Made by a program: the position numbers and the translations under genes. 46,570 nucleotides of DNA from a bacterium. Lineage in GTDB: Bacteria; Methylomirabilota; Methylomirabilia; Methylomirabilales; 2-02-FULL-66-22. The notes below the pieces were generated by a model. The model did not search any database, was not told the origin of the DNA, and worked only from the letters and a program-made list of their open reading frames with translations. Positions within the stretch are counted from its first letter, which is position 1, and each line of letters opens with the position of its first letter. The stretch is taken from contig JAKPQH010000139.1 of NCBI GenBank assembly GCA_029580855.1, positions 1-46,570 on the forward strand, in the 5' to 3' direction. Below, in pieces: positions 17,698 through 26,270 of the stretch.

Positions 17698-19545
17698 TCA
17701 CGAGATCGACCCCGCCCACACCCCCTCACCCCAGAGCATCATGTCGGTCGACTGAACCTCGGCTTCGCGAATTTCGCGCTCCAGGGCTCGTGCCGCCGAT
17801 TCCGCCTCGCCGACCGTGACGGCGTGGAAGCGCACCGCCTCTCCGGGCCGCAGTTGTACCAGCTTCGGTATGTCGGACCCGATGACCGTGGCGATCTTGG
17901 TGTATCCCCCCGTCGTCTGCCGATCGGCGAGGAGAACGATCGGTTTGCCGTTTCCTGGGACCTGAATGCCCCCCAGCGGGATCCAGTCCGAGATGACGTC
18001 TGCCGGTCCGGCGTGCTCGATGGCCGGCCCGTCCAGCCGGTAGCCCATCCGATCCGACGAGGGATTGACTTCGTACGCGGATTCGAGCAGCGTGCGCCGC
18101 CCGGCCTCGGTAAAAGCGCCGTCTTGGGGTCCGAAGACGACGCGCACGGTCTGGGGCGATCCGAAAGTCGGTCGCAAGCTTCGCGGCGCACCGCGGCCCG
18201 CCCCGCGCGCGGTCCCGTCAACGGTCGGCGCAACCCACAGCGCGTCCCCGTCGCGCAGCGGCCGGCCCTCGAATCCGCCGAACCCCGCCGCCAGGCTCGT
18301 GGAGCGGCTCCCCAACCGGACCGGGACATCGATGCCGCCGCCGACGGCAAGGTACGCCCGCATCCCGCGGGTGCAGTGACGAATGTCGAGCACCTGTCCC
18401 GCCCGTGCCCGAAACGCCTCGTACCACGGCGCCGGCCTCCCGTCCAGATCGGCGTCCACCTCGGCCCCGGTCAACGCCAGCACGACATCCGCGCGGAGCC
18501 GGATCTGGGGGCCCAGGAAGCTGATCTCCAAACCTGCCGCGTTTTGCTCGTTGCCGACGAGGATGTTGCCGACCCGCAACGCGACTTCGTCCATGGCCCC
18601 GCCGACCGTCACGCCGAATTTCTGGCATCCGACGCGGCCGCGATCCTGGACCGTCGTGAGGAGCCCGGCCCGGAGAAATTCGAGCGCCACGCGCGAGGCA
18701 AATGGCGACTGGGCAACTTGGCGATTTGGCGGTTTGGCGATTTGGTAACCCGGTGATTCGGTCGTCCCGGGTTGCCCGGTTGCCGAATTGTCCAGTTGCC
18801 CTTCCCCCGTCGTGGCTCGTTCCTCTTCGTATTTCGCACTCGGCACTCGGCACCTGGCACTCGTGTATTCGCGCTCCAAACGGTCGTACTCTTCCCGGCT
18901 GATGGGATCGAACCGCACGGTGTCTCCCGGCAGCATCGGTGTGGGAGGTTCCCGCAGCGGATCGAACAGCGGCACCGGCGTGCGCCCGATGAGACGCCAC
19001 CCGCCGGGCGTCTCCGCGGGATAGGCGCCGGTCTGGCTGCCCCCGATCCCCACGGCGCCGCGCGGCGTCTTGGTGCGCGGCGACGGAAGCCGAGGCGTAT
19101 GGAGTTTTTCCGGAAGCCCGCCCAGATACGCAAAGCCCGCCGTGAAGCCGATCATGTGCACGTGGTATGCCGTCCCGCTGTGGAGCGCGATGACCTCCGC
19201 CTCGGTGAGCGTGGTATGCTGCGCCACGAACGGCAGGTCGGGGCCGAACTCTCCGCCGTAGCAGGTGGGAAGCCGGACGACCTTGGGTGGGGCCAGCTGC
19301 GCCGGATCCAACGCGTTCAGCGCCTCTTGGATCCGGACGCGCAACGCCTCGCCGTCGAGCTGCGCCGGATCGTACTGCACGCCCAGCGAGCGATAGGTGG
19401 GGACCACTTCCAGCACGCCGGGAATCCGCGCCCCCTCCAGCGTTAGCGCCAGCGCCCGCACCCGATTGTTGACGCCGACGTCGACCTCGCTCCCGAACTC
19501 CACGACCAGTCCACGATCCCCGGCCGGAAGAAATGTAACCGTCAT
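17698..19545 (-). CDS. pxpBC: 5-oxoprolinase subunits B and C, fused (PxpB-PxpC)
   Basis: With PxpA this makes the ATP-dependent bacterial 5-oxoprolinase that opens 5-oxo-L-proline to L-glutamate. In 615 aa, residues 1 to about 225 are PxpB (KipI-type; AYHVHMIGFTAGFAYLGGLP and GIGGSQTGAYPAETPGGW are diagnostic). From about 285 to the end is PxpC (KipA, biotin-dependent carboxylase-like; TTVQDRGRVGCQKFGV, LTGAEVDADLDG and SDRMGYRLDG). E. coli encodes them separately as proteins of about 220 and 310 aa, so both halves are full length. The joining stretch of about 55 residues is not conserved-looking and is encoded by 8-bp and 7-bp tandem repeats. ATG 19545 begins the normal PxpB N-terminus. PxpA is encoded about 3.4 kb away, at 22956-23729. 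Confidence 0.93.
   Translation of the reverse strand: MTVTFLPAGDRGLVVEFGSEVDVGVNNRVRALALTLEGARIPGVLEVVPTYRSLGVQYDPAQLDGEALRVRIQEALNALDPAQLAPPKVVRLPTCYGGEFGPDLPFVAQHTTLTEAEVIALHSGTAYHVHMIGFTAGFAYLGGLPEKLHTPRLPSPRTKTPRGAVGIGGSQTGAYPAETPGGWRLIGRTPVPLFDPLREPPTPMLPGDTVRFDPISREEYDRLEREYTSARCRVPSAKYEEERATTGEGQLDNSATGQPGTTESPGYQIAKPPNRQVAQSPFASRVALEFLRAGLLTTVQDRGRVGCQKFGVTVGGAMDEVALRVGNILVGNEQNAAGLEISFLGPQIRLRADVVLALTGAEVDADLDGRPAPWYEAFRARAGQVLDIRHCTRGMRAYLAVGGGIDVPVRLGSRSTSLAAGFGGFEGRPLRDGDALWVAPTVDGTARGAGRGAPRSLRPTFGSPQTVRVVFGPQDGAFTEAGRRTLLESAYEVNPSSDRMGYRLDGPAIEHAGPADVISDWIPLGGIQVPGNGKPIVLLADRQTTGGYTKIATVIGSDIPKLVQLRPGEAVRFHAVTVGEAESAARALEREIREAEVQSTDMMLWGEGVWAGSIS
18704..18799 (+). repeat. Degenerate 8-bp tandem repeat inside pxpBC
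   Basis: About twelve 8-bp units fill 96 bp. The first seven follow GGCGATTT (two exact copies plus variants such as GGCAACTT, GGCGGTTT and GGTGATTC). The rest drift to a CCGGTTGC-like unit while keeping the 8-bp step. The array encodes part of the PxpB-PxpC linker (about residues 249-281) on the opposite strand. Confidence 0.8.
18836..18863 (+). repeat. 7-bp tandem repeat inside pxpBC
   Basis: Four tandem copies of GCACTCG (the third reads GCACCTG) lie 36 bp beyond the 8-bp array. They encode the beginning of the same linker (about residues 228-237). Neither 7 nor 8 is a multiple of three, so gain or loss of a unit would shift the frame between the PxpB and PxpC parts. Confidence 0.8.
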
Positions 19546-19697
19546 CGCTCCCGCGCTCCCCTCCGTTTACCGCAGTGCCGCGTCGTCCTGAGGACCGAAC
19601 CGACGTATCTTCTATCACAGCGCCCGCGGGGTCGGCCAGTCCTTTTCACCCGCCAGGGGGCGACGATCACCCCCCGTGCGGCGTCCCGTCTTCTGCC

Positions 19698-19727
19698 TTG
19701 ACAGCCGACCGGGCGACACCGGATACT
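19698..19727 (+). promoter_or_regulatory. Candidate promoter of marC
   Basis: TTGACA (19698-19703) and GATACT (19722-19727) are 18 bp apart, about 60 bp upstream of the marC ATG, in the divergent spacer between pxpBC and marC. I see no equally good promoter for pxpBC in this spacer. Confidence 0.5.
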
Positions 19728-19788
19728 CCGCGGCGGGCAGCGCGTACGGTTCGCGCGCCCAGACGGCCGTCGGAGCGCCGAACGTCCC

Positions 19789-20478
19789 ATGAGTGAATTC
19801 CTCGGTGGCAGTGCCCGCAATCTCATCGAGCAAGTGCTGCTCGTGTTCGCAGCGCTGTTCCCCATCGTCAACCCGGTGGGGGCCGCGCCGGTGTTCCTGG
19901 CCATGACCGAGGGTCTCGCCGACGCGGAGCGCGCGCAGCTCGCCGGCCGCATCGCGCTGAACTCGTTCCTGCTCGTACTGGGTTCCATCTTCGTCGGGAC
20001 CCACGTGATCGATTTCTTCGGCCTCTCCGTACCCACGGTTCGCGTCGGCGGCGGCATCCTCGTGTGCGCGGTCGCCTGGGATCTGCTGCGGTCGCCGGAG
20101 GCCGGGTTGCCCGAAGCCCCCCCGCACCGCCCCACCCCCCTGCAGCTGGCCGCGCGCGCCTTCTACCCCATGACGCTTCCCCTGACCGTCGGCCCCGGCA
20201 CGATATCGGTGGCCATCACCCTCGGCGCCCAGATGCCGCGGAGCGTCTCCGAATGGGCCGTCCGGATTGTCGCCTCCGCCGTGGGCACGGTCCTGCTCAC
20301 AATCTCCATCTACGTCCTGTTCCGGTACGCGGAGCGCCTCACGCGTGCCATCGGCTCCACCGGCACCCAGGTCCTCCTGCGTCTTTCGGCCTTCATCCTC
20401 CTGTGCATCGGCGTCCAAATCGTGTGGAGCGGCGTGCTGGCGCTGGTGGCCACCGTGCCCGCGCTTCGCGCGTCATAG
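19789..20478 (+). CDS. MarC family (UPF0056) integral membrane protein
   Basis: A 229-aa membrane protein with about six hydrophobic helices. The family marks are the first helix with ALFPIVNPVGAAPVFLAMT (about residues 22-40) and the internal repeat FYPMTLPLTVGPGTISVAITLGA (about 124-146), both containing the Pro-Gly turn. Despite the name, MarC has not been shown to be a multidrug transporter and its role is unknown. ATG 19789 has a GGAG site somewhat far upstream. It is divergent from pxpBC and followed after 150 bp by a secreted protein on the same strand. Confidence 0.92.
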   Translation: MSEFLGGSARNLIEQVLLVFAALFPIVNPVGAAPVFLAMTEGLADAERAQLAGRIALNSFLLVLGSIFVGTHVIDFFGLSVPTVRVGGGILVCAVAWDLLRSPEAGLPEAPPHRPTPLQLAARAFYPMTLPLTVGPGTISVAITLGAQMPRSVSEWAVRIVASAVGTVLLTISIYVLFRYAERLTRAIGSTGTQVLLRLSAFILLCIGVQIVWSGVLALVATVPALRAS

Positions 20479-20628
20479 CGGTGGGTGGGCCGGGCGCGAT
20501 ACTGCGGCGATGCACCGAGGTGTTGCGCGCGACGGTCGGGCGTTGCGCGACCGACGGCCCGGAATCCGACCGGGGGGGTGCGGCGCGACCCCCTGCACCC
20601 GGCGTACGGTCACGGTGCGAGGAGAACC

Positions 20629-22146
20629 ATGCCATTCAATCGGCGCAAGACCCCGCGTGCCATCGCCATGGGGTGTGTCACCCTGGTGCTCCTGCACGGA
20701 ACGACGCCCCGGAAGCCCGCCGAAGCCCAAGCGGTTCCGAGCGACTGGGTGGTGTATCACCGGCCCGGCGCCCTGGTCGTGCCGCATCCGCCCGGGTGGC
20801 AGGCGCGGGAGGGCGGCGACGGCGCCTTCGTCGTCGTTCGCCGGGCGGCCGGTCCCCTGCCCGACGCGCTGGTGTACGTGAAACCGCAGCGGTTCGGCGC
20901 CGCGCGCAGCGCGGCCGACGCGCTCGCGCGGCTTCCACACGACGAGGCCGCCCTTTTCCCCGGCGCCCGACTGTTGCGCGCCTTCGCGCTCGCCCCCCCC
21001 AACGACGGTGCCATCGGCGCGATGACCCACACCGTGCAGGGGCAGCCCTACCGCGCGTCCGCCCTCGTGCTGAAAACCGGATCGGTCGGCGCGCTGTACG
21101 TCATCAGCGCCACGGAGGGGGCGTGGCCGGCGCACGCGGAGACGATGGCGCGCATCCTTCACGGTTTCCGATACGTATCGGCGGTCACGGGCGACGATCG
21201 GCTGCCGGATCTGGTGCCCTGGCGCGATCCGGCCGAAGGTTCGTTCACCGTGCCGGTACCGCGGGGCTGGCGCGTCGATGGCGGGATGCGGCGGCCCAAC
21301 CCCATCGCCTACCGACCCGAGGTCCTTGTCGCAAGCCCGGACGACGCGATCCAGCTTCGCCTGGGCGACGCGGCGATCCCGACCTTCGGCGTGCCGTACG
21401 CGATCCCCATGATCGGCACGCTGCCGGAGGGAACCACAACCGCCGGCTACACCGTCCTGCGGCGCTACCGGCCGGGCGCGATGTTCCTCACGCAGCTCTA
21501 CCTCCCGAACAAGTTCGGCGGCATGGCCAATGCCCAGGTCGAGGACCTGCCCATGCTGGCGGCAGAGGCCTTCCGCCTGCTGCCGCCGGCGCCGCCGATG
21601 CAAGGGCGAGCCGATGCGGGAGCCGTCCGCTTCGACGTGCAGCTCCCAGCCGGCCCGCGGCGCGCGTACTATGCCGTCATCACCCGCTACCAGGAAGTCC
21701 CGGGCGTTGGCGGTTCCCAGACCTGGCAGGTGGGCCTGCTGGACATCGTCGGGTATCTGTGTGCGCCGGACCGCGAGACCCAGGCACGGGCCATCCTCGG
21801 CGCGATGTATCGCGGCTTTGTCTGGGATCCGCAATGGGTGCAGGCGCAGGCGCACGCAAACGCCGAGATCGGGCGTCTGGTCACCCGGCACGTCCGCGAG
21901 ATGAACGAGATCACGGCGCAGATCATCGCCGGACAGGCCGCCGGGGGGGACCGCGCCGCGGCACCTCTCACGCGTGCCGCGCGCGGCGAGATCCTCCTGC
22001 GCGACGATCGGACCGGCGAGGTCGTCCGCGTGCCGCAGACCGGATCACAGAACTATTACCGCGTGCACCGCACCGGCGAGATCGTCGACAGCGACCGGGC
22101 GGACCTGCCGCCGTTCGACTACCGGCGGCTGACGCGGGTGGAGTGA
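20629..22146 (+). CDS. Secreted protein of unknown function with two PsbP-like segments
   Basis: A 505-aa protein I do not recognise. It starts with a signal peptide (RRK at residues 5-7, hydrophobic core about 12-24, probable cleavage after AEAQA near residue 36). Two segments, at about residues 40-180 and 200-340, both open with a Pro-Gly-Trp type turn (PPGWQAREGG and PRGWRVDGG) followed by alternating strands, a pattern seen in PsbP/DUF1795-like domains; this is suggestive only. The C-terminal 100 residues end in a basic and acidic tail. The frame opens earlier, at 20485, but ATG 20629 has GAGGAG close upstream and begins the signal peptide. It may be cotranscribed with marC. Confidence 0.72.
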   Translation: MPFNRRKTPRAIAMGCVTLVLLHGTTPRKPAEAQAVPSDWVVYHRPGALVVPHPPGWQAREGGDGAFVVVRRAAGPLPDALVYVKPQRFGAARSAADALARLPHDEAALFPGARLLRAFALAPPNDGAIGAMTHTVQGQPYRASALVLKTGSVGALYVISATEGAWPAHAETMARILHGFRYVSAVTGDDRLPDLVPWRDPAEGSFTVPVPRGWRVDGGMRRPNPIAYRPEVLVASPDDAIQLRLGDAAIPTFGVPYAIPMIGTLPEGTTTAGYTVLRRYRPGAMFLTQLYLPNKFGGMANAQVEDLPMLAAEAFRLLPPAPPMQGRADAGAVRFDVQLPAGPRRAYYAVITRYQEVPGVGGSQTWQVGLLDIVGYLCAPDRETQARAILGAMYRGFVWDPQWVQAQAHANAEIGRLVTRHVREMNEITAQIIAGQAAGGDRAAAPLTRAARGEILLRDDRTGEVVRVPQTGSQNYYRVHRTGEIVDSDRADLPPFDYRRLTRVE

Positions 22147-22243
22147 TGCGCACCGCGCGGGCGGTCCGGCGCCCACCCGCACCGCAGCCCGGCCCGGCCC
22201 CCGGACGCCCGCGGACGGCGCTCCGGGGGGGCGGCAGAATCGG

Positions 22244-22582
22244 TCACCGACCTCGGGAAAGCGCTGCGGCGTGGGTGAACGCGTGGAAGTATCGGCGCCA
22301 GGATTCGTCGCTCGAGCCATAGCGGTTATCGAACCAGAAGTGGTCGGCCAGAACTTCCCGCAGGCGGGTCAGCTCGCGCAAGCGCGAGCGGTGCTTGGGG
22401 TCGGCGATCGTGAGATCCAGAAGCTCCAGTGCGCGCTCGAAGGCCCGCCGTGCGTACTCGGCATTTCCCTTGTCGCGCCAGCGGATGGTGCGCTCGACCT
22501 CGCTTCCGACATGGGCGAGTTGCTCGACGAGAGGCAGCTCACACCACCGTCCCGCCGCCAAGTCCTGATGCACAGTCGTCAT
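22244..22582 (-). CDS. Small protein of unknown function, partner of the DUF5674 gene
   Basis: A 112-aa helical, soluble protein rich in Arg, Glu and Leu. It has a central helix pair (VEQLAHVGSEVERTIRWRDKG and ARRAFERALELLDLTI) and a C-terminal WRRYFHAFTHAA segment. I do not know its family. Its ATG overlaps the stop of the DUF5674 gene as ATGA, so translation is coupled. The size, the overlap and the helical make-up resemble toxin-antitoxin or HEPN-type pairs, but no catalytic RxxxxH motif is clear. No gene is seen in the 97 bp between it and the plus-strand gene end. Confidence 0.7.
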   Translation of the reverse strand: MTTVHQDLAAGRWCELPLVEQLAHVGSEVERTIRWRDKGNAEYARRAFERALELLDLTIADPKHRSRLRELTRLREVLADHFWFDNRYGSSDESWRRYFHAFTHAAALSRGR

Positions 22583-22920
22583 CGAGCCACCAGATGGGAG
22601 ACGATCTCGATAATCCGCTGGCGGACCGCGGAATCGTCTACCCCCCGACTGCGATTACCCTGGGACGGGCGCAGGTTGATCATGGAGTCGAACTCGATCC
22701 AATGCTCTCCCGCCACATCCGGATAGAGATTGACCCCCCATAGGTTCGCCTGCGCCGAACCCCGCTCCAGGAGCGCTTCCTCTTCATCGGCGTGGAGCTC
22801 GGCGTCAACGGCCATGATCTCCTTCTCCACGTCAACAACCGCCTTGACCATCTCTCCGAAGCGACGACCCGCCATCTCGCGAAGCCGGGCGAGGTCGATG
22901 GTTTCCGTGATAATCTCCAT
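22579..22920 (-). CDS. DUF5674 family protein
   Basis: A 113-aa protein of a small conserved family of unknown function, matched from memory by the segments FGEMVKAVVDVEKEIMAVDAE, LHADEEEALLERGS, NLWGVNLYP and WIEFDSMINLRPSQGNRSRGV. The last block, with its Arg-Pro-Ser-Gln-Gly-Asn-Arg-Ser-Arg run near residues 84-92, is the most family-like. It starts 35 bp after the pxpA stop on the same strand and overlaps the next gene by 4 bp. It may be read through from the DUF1445-liv-pxpA operon or form a separate two-gene unit. No nuclease or DNA-binding motif is evident. Confidence 0.75.
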   Translation of the reverse strand: MEIITETIDLARLREMAGRRFGEMVKAVVDVEKEIMAVDAELHADEEEALLERGSAQANLWGVNLYPDVAGEHWIEFDSMINLRPSQGNRSRGVDDSAVRQRIIEIVSHLVAR

Positions 22921-22955
22921 CGTCGTTCCCGTGGAAAGCGGTAAAGTCCCTCCGC

Positions 22956-23729
22956 CTAAACGCCTCGCCCCAGAAACTCGCCCAGCCGCCGCACCGGTAC
23001 GCCTGCCGAGTTCAGGGCTTCCCGAACGGCCTTCGCGATGGCGGCCGCACCGGGCGTGTCGCCGTGCAAGCAGATGGTGTCGGCCTGGAGCCGAATCTCC
23101 TTGCCCGTGATCGCCACGACGCGTCCCTGCGCCAGTCCGATCACGCGCTCTGCCACCCGGTCCGGGTCGGTGATCAACGAGCCGGCGATCTTGCGCGACA
23201 CCAGGCTTCCATCCTCGTTATACGCGCGATCGCCGAAGGCCTCGCGCGCGAACCGCACGCCGACCTCCTGGGCCGCCTTCAGCGTCTCCGAGTCGGGAAG
23301 CCCCATCAGGATCAGGCCGCCGCCCGCCTCCTTTACCGCCTCGGCGATCCCCAGCGACAGTTCGCGATCCTGGGCCGCCACGTTGTAGATGGCTCCGTGC
23401 GGCTTGACGTGCTGGAGTGTGAGGCCCGCCGCTTCCACGAATGCGCGCACGGCGCCGATCTGGTACAGCACGTAGTCCCGTGCCTCCTGACGGGTGATCT
23501 GCATGGGCCGGCGCCCGAAGCCGAGAAGATCCGGGTAGCTCGGGTGCGCCCCCACGGCCACACCCAGGGCCTTGGCCCGCGCCACCGTCTGCCGCATGAC
23601 GTGCGGGTCGCCGCCGTGCCACCCGCAGGCCACGTTTGCCGACGTGACCCACCGCAGGATCTCGTCGTCGGCGCCCATGGTGTACGCGCCGAACGATTCC
23701 CCCATGTCGCTGTTCAGGTCGATGGACAT
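22956..23729 (-). CDS. pxpA: 5-oxoprolinase subunit PxpA (LamB/YcsF family)
   Basis: A 257-aa PxpA protein, the subunit that completes the PxpABC 5-oxoprolinase. It begins MSIDLNSDMGESFG, the classic family start, followed by WVTSANVACGWHGGDP, GAHPSYPDLLGFGRR and HVKPHGAIYN; near the C-terminus is QADTICLHGDTPGA. These contain the conserved Asp/His/Glu residues of the YcsF beta-barrel. The frame is open far upstream, but ATG 23729 gives the family N-terminus and has GGAGGG nearby. It is the last clear gene of the operon led by DUF1445, 82 bp after livF. Its partners are fused as PxpBC at 17698-19545. Confidence 0.95.
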   Translation of the reverse strand: MSIDLNSDMGESFGAYTMGADDEILRWVTSANVACGWHGGDPHVMRQTVARAKALGVAVGAHPSYPDLLGFGRRPMQITRQEARDYVLYQIGAVRAFVEAAGLTLQHVKPHGAIYNVAAQDRELSLGIAEAVKEAGGGLILMGLPDSETLKAAQEVGVRFAREAFGDRAYNEDGSLVSRKIAGSLITDPDRVAERVIGLAQGRVVAITGKEIRLQADTICLHGDTPGAAAIAKAVREALNSAGVPVRRLGEFLGRGV

Positions 23730-23811
23730 TGCCGCCCTCCGCCTCGCCGGGTCTCGTGCCGGTCCGCGGCGAACCCGTCGCTGATGGCCGGCCGCCGAGA
23801 ACTTCCGTTTT

Positions 23812-24516
23812 TCAGATCCCCAGATACACCTTTCGCACCATCTCGGACTCGAGCAGCTCCTTTGCGGCGCCCCCCGCCACCAGATGCCCGCTCTCCAGCA
23901 AATATCCGCGATGGGAGGCCCCCAGGGCCAGCTGCACATTCTGCTCGATGAACAGAACCGTCACCCCCTCCCCGTTGATTCGCTGGATGATGTTGAGGAT
24001 GGTCTGGACGACGAGGGGAGCCAGGCCCAAGAACGGTTCGTCGACCATCAAGAACTTCGGGCGCGACATGAGCCCGCGGGCGATGGCCGCCATCTGCTGC
24101 TCGCCGCCCGAGAGGCTGTAGGCCAGCTGATTCCGCCGCTCGCGCAGGATGGGAAACAGCTCGAAGACCCACTCCAGGCTCTCCGCGCGTCGCGCGCGCG
24201 CCGGTTTCTGGAAGCTTCCCAGCACGAGGTTCTTCTCGACGCTGAGATAGGGGAAGAGCCGCCGCTGCTCCATCACCTGGGACAGCCCGCGGGTCACGAT
24301 CTCGTGGGTCGGCAGACCGTCGATCGGCTCGCCGCGGAACTCGATCCGCCCCTTGTGGGGCTTGATGAGCCCGGACACCGCGCTGATCAGCGTGCTCTTG
24401 CCCGCGCCGTTGGGGCCGAGCAGGCAGACCACCTCGCCCTCGTGGACCTCCAGCGACACGCCCCAGAGCGCCTGGAAATCGCCGTACTTGACTTCCAGAT
24501 CCCGTATGCGCAGCAC
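23812..24516 (-). CDS. livF: LIV-type ABC transporter ATP-binding protein LivF
   Basis: A 234-aa ATPase of the branched-chain amino acid (HAAT) importer class. Walker A is GPNGAGKST near residues 34-42, the signature is LSGGEQQ, Walker B is FLMVDEPF, and the H-loop region lies in VLFIEQNVQ (Gln in place of His, as usual for LivF). It starts at GTG 24516, one base after the livG stop, with GGAGG placed in the livG end, so translation is coupled. Substrate choice rests with LivK, not with this subunit. Confidence 0.94.
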   Translation of the reverse strand: MLRIRDLEVKYGDFQALWGVSLEVHEGEVVCLLGPNGAGKSTLISAVSGLIKPHKGRIEFRGEPIDGLPTHEIVTRGLSQVMEQRRLFPYLSVEKNLVLGSFQKPARARRAESLEWVFELFPILRERRNQLAYSLSGGEQQMAAIARGLMSRPKFLMVDEPFLGLAPLVVQTILNIIQRINGEGVTVLFIEQNVQLALGASHRGYLLESGHLVAGGAAKELLESEMVRKVYLGI

Positions 24517-24517
24517 G

Positions 24518-25270
24518 CTACCTCCGCGGTCCGCTCTCGGTGGCGGGCACGACGAACGAGTCGCCTAGGTACGCCTCGATCACCCTCGGCGATTTCACCA
24601 CGTCCGCGGGACGGCCGTCGGCGATGACCTCGCCCAGGTGAAGCGCCACGATCCGGTCCGAGATGGACATGATGACCCGCATGTTGTGCTCGATCACCAC
24701 CAGCGTCAGCCCCTGTTCATTGCGCAGACGGCTGATCAGCTGCAGCAGCGTCGGGATCGTCCGCTGGTCCACGCCGCCGGTCACCTCGTCGAGCAGGAGC
24801 AGCCGCGGCTTGGTGGCCATGGCCCGGGCCATCTCGAGCCGTTTCCGCTCCCCGATGCTGAGCGCGCGGGCGCCGGCATCCCCCTTGTCCGCAAGATCCA
24901 CGATCTCCAGAAAGCCGCGCGCGTCCCGCCGCGCCTTGACCGGGTCGGGATCGTACTGCATGGCCGCGACCATGACGTTCTCGATCACCGTCATCCCGAG
25001 AAACGGCTTCACCTTCTGGAAGGTGCGCCCGATCCCCAGCCGGTTGACCTGGTCGGGTCTGAGGCCGACCAGGCTGTGGCCCTCAAACTCGATCCGACCG
25101 CTCGTCGGCGGGTAGAAACCGGTGATCTGCTCGAAGAGCGTGCTCTTACCCGCGCCGTTGGGTCCGATGAGCCCCAGGATCTCGCCCTCGATGACCTCGA
25201 AGCTCACGCTGTTGTTGGCCAGGAGGCCCCCGAATCGCTTGGTCACCCGGTCCAGCGTCAAGAGAGCCAC
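24518..25270 (-). CDS. livG: LIV-type ABC transporter ATP-binding protein LivG
   Basis: A 250-aa ATPase paired with LivF. Walker A is GPNGAGKST, the signature is [10 protein letters not shown], Walker B is [11 protein letters not shown] and the H-loop is VIEHNM. The [11 protein letters not shown] strand and the long insert after Walker A are typical of LivG. The frame extends to 25333, but GTG 25270 fits best: it lies one base after the livM stop, has a G-rich ribosome site and leads into the first strand [13 protein letters not shown]. The DEV in place of DEP after Walker B is a modest change. Confidence 0.93.
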   Translation of the reverse strand: MALLTLDRVTKRFGGLLANNSVSFEVIEGEILGLIGPNGAGKSTLFEQITGFYPPTSGRIEFEGHSLVGLRPDQVNRLGIGRTFQKVKPFLGMTVIENVMVAAMQYDPDPVKARRDARGFLEIVDLADKGDAGARALSIGERKRLEMARAMATKPRLLLLDEVTGGVDQRTIPTLLQLISRLRNEQGLTLVVIEHNMRVIMSISDRIVALHLGEVIADGRPADVVKSPRVIEAYLGDSFVVPATESGPRR

Positions 25271-25271
25271 G

Positions 25272-26270
25272 TCAGCGCCCCCGCCGCCGCGCCACCAGCC
25301 CCACCAGCCCCGTGGGCTGAAACACGGCCACAAAGGTGAGGAGCGCCCCGTAGATGAGGAGATCGACCCCGCTGCCCGTTCCGCCGAACTGGATCCGCGT
25401 GAACTCCGACAGGGGGATCATGAGGGCCGTGCCCACCAGGGGGCCCCACAGCGTTCCGACGCCGCCGACCACGGTGAGCACGCAGACCAGGATCGACAGG
25501 GAGAGCGGGAAGACGCTGTCGGGGTCCATGTAGAGGACGTACTGCGCGTAGAAGCTGCCGCCGACGGACACAAAGGCCGCCGAGACGGCCATGGCGATCA
25601 GCTTATACCTGGTGACGGGGATGCCCACGCTCTGCGCCGCGTCCGTGTCCTCCCGGATCGCCCGGAGGTAGTAGCCGATCCGGCTCCGCTGGATGTGCCA
25701 GGCGCCCAGAAAACACACGACCATGAGCGCCAGCGCGATGTAGTAGTAAATGAACTTCGTGCCGTGAAACTGGAAGGCCAGCAGGGAGTCCTTGCGGATC
25801 GGCAGGGTGAGGCCCCGCGCCCCGCCGATGAAGTCCCAGTTGATGGCCAGGGTGTGGACGATCTCGCCGATGGCGATAGTGGCGATGGCGAAGTAGTGGC
25901 CGCGCAGCCGGAAGCACGGATAGCCGATCGCCTGCGAGATGGCCACGGCGAGCGCGGCGCCCGCGACCAGCCCGATCCACGGATTGACGCCGAGGTGCAT
26001 CTGCAGGACGCTGGATGTGTACGCCCCGGTGCCGAAGTAGACGGCGTGACCCAGCGAGATCTGGCCGCAATACCCCGCCAGGATGTTCCAGGCCTGGGCC
26101 AGGGTCGCGAACAGGAGGATCCTGATCGCCAGATCGCGGTGGTACGGGAGCGTGACGAAGGCGGGGAAGCCGAGCGCCACCACGGCGAGCAGGATGAGGA
26201 CCACGCCGCCCAAACCAAACCTGCGGCGTGCGCCCTCCCCGTCTCGGTCTGCCACCGCCGAGGCCGCCAT
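25272..26270 (-). CDS. livM: LIV-type ABC transporter permease LivM
   Basis: A 332-aa inner-membrane permease. About eight to ten hydrophobic helices follow a short polar N-terminus. The [22 protein letters not shown] segment near residues 60-80 and the coupling loop [18 protein letters not shown] near 205-222 are LivM hallmarks; it ends in [16 protein letters not shown] 26270 overlaps the livH stop as TGATG. The much longer open frame upstream is a shadow of livH. Confidence 0.93.
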   Translation of the reverse strand: MAASAVADRDGEGARRRFGLGGVVLILLAVVALGFPAFVTLPYHRDLAIRILLFATLAQAWNILAGYCGQISLGHAVYFGTGAYTSSVLQMHLGVNPWIGLVAGAALAVAISQAIGYPCFRLRGHYFAIATIAIGEIVHTLAINWDFIGGARGLTLPIRKDSLLAFQFHGTKFIYYYIALALMVVCFLGAWHIQRSRIGYYLRAIREDTDAAQSVGIPVTRYKLIAMAVSAAFVSVGGSFYAQYVLYMDPDSVFPLSLSILVCVLTVVGGVGTLWGPLVGTALMIPLSEFTRIQFGGTGSGVDLLIYGALLTFVAVFQPTGLVGLVARRRGR

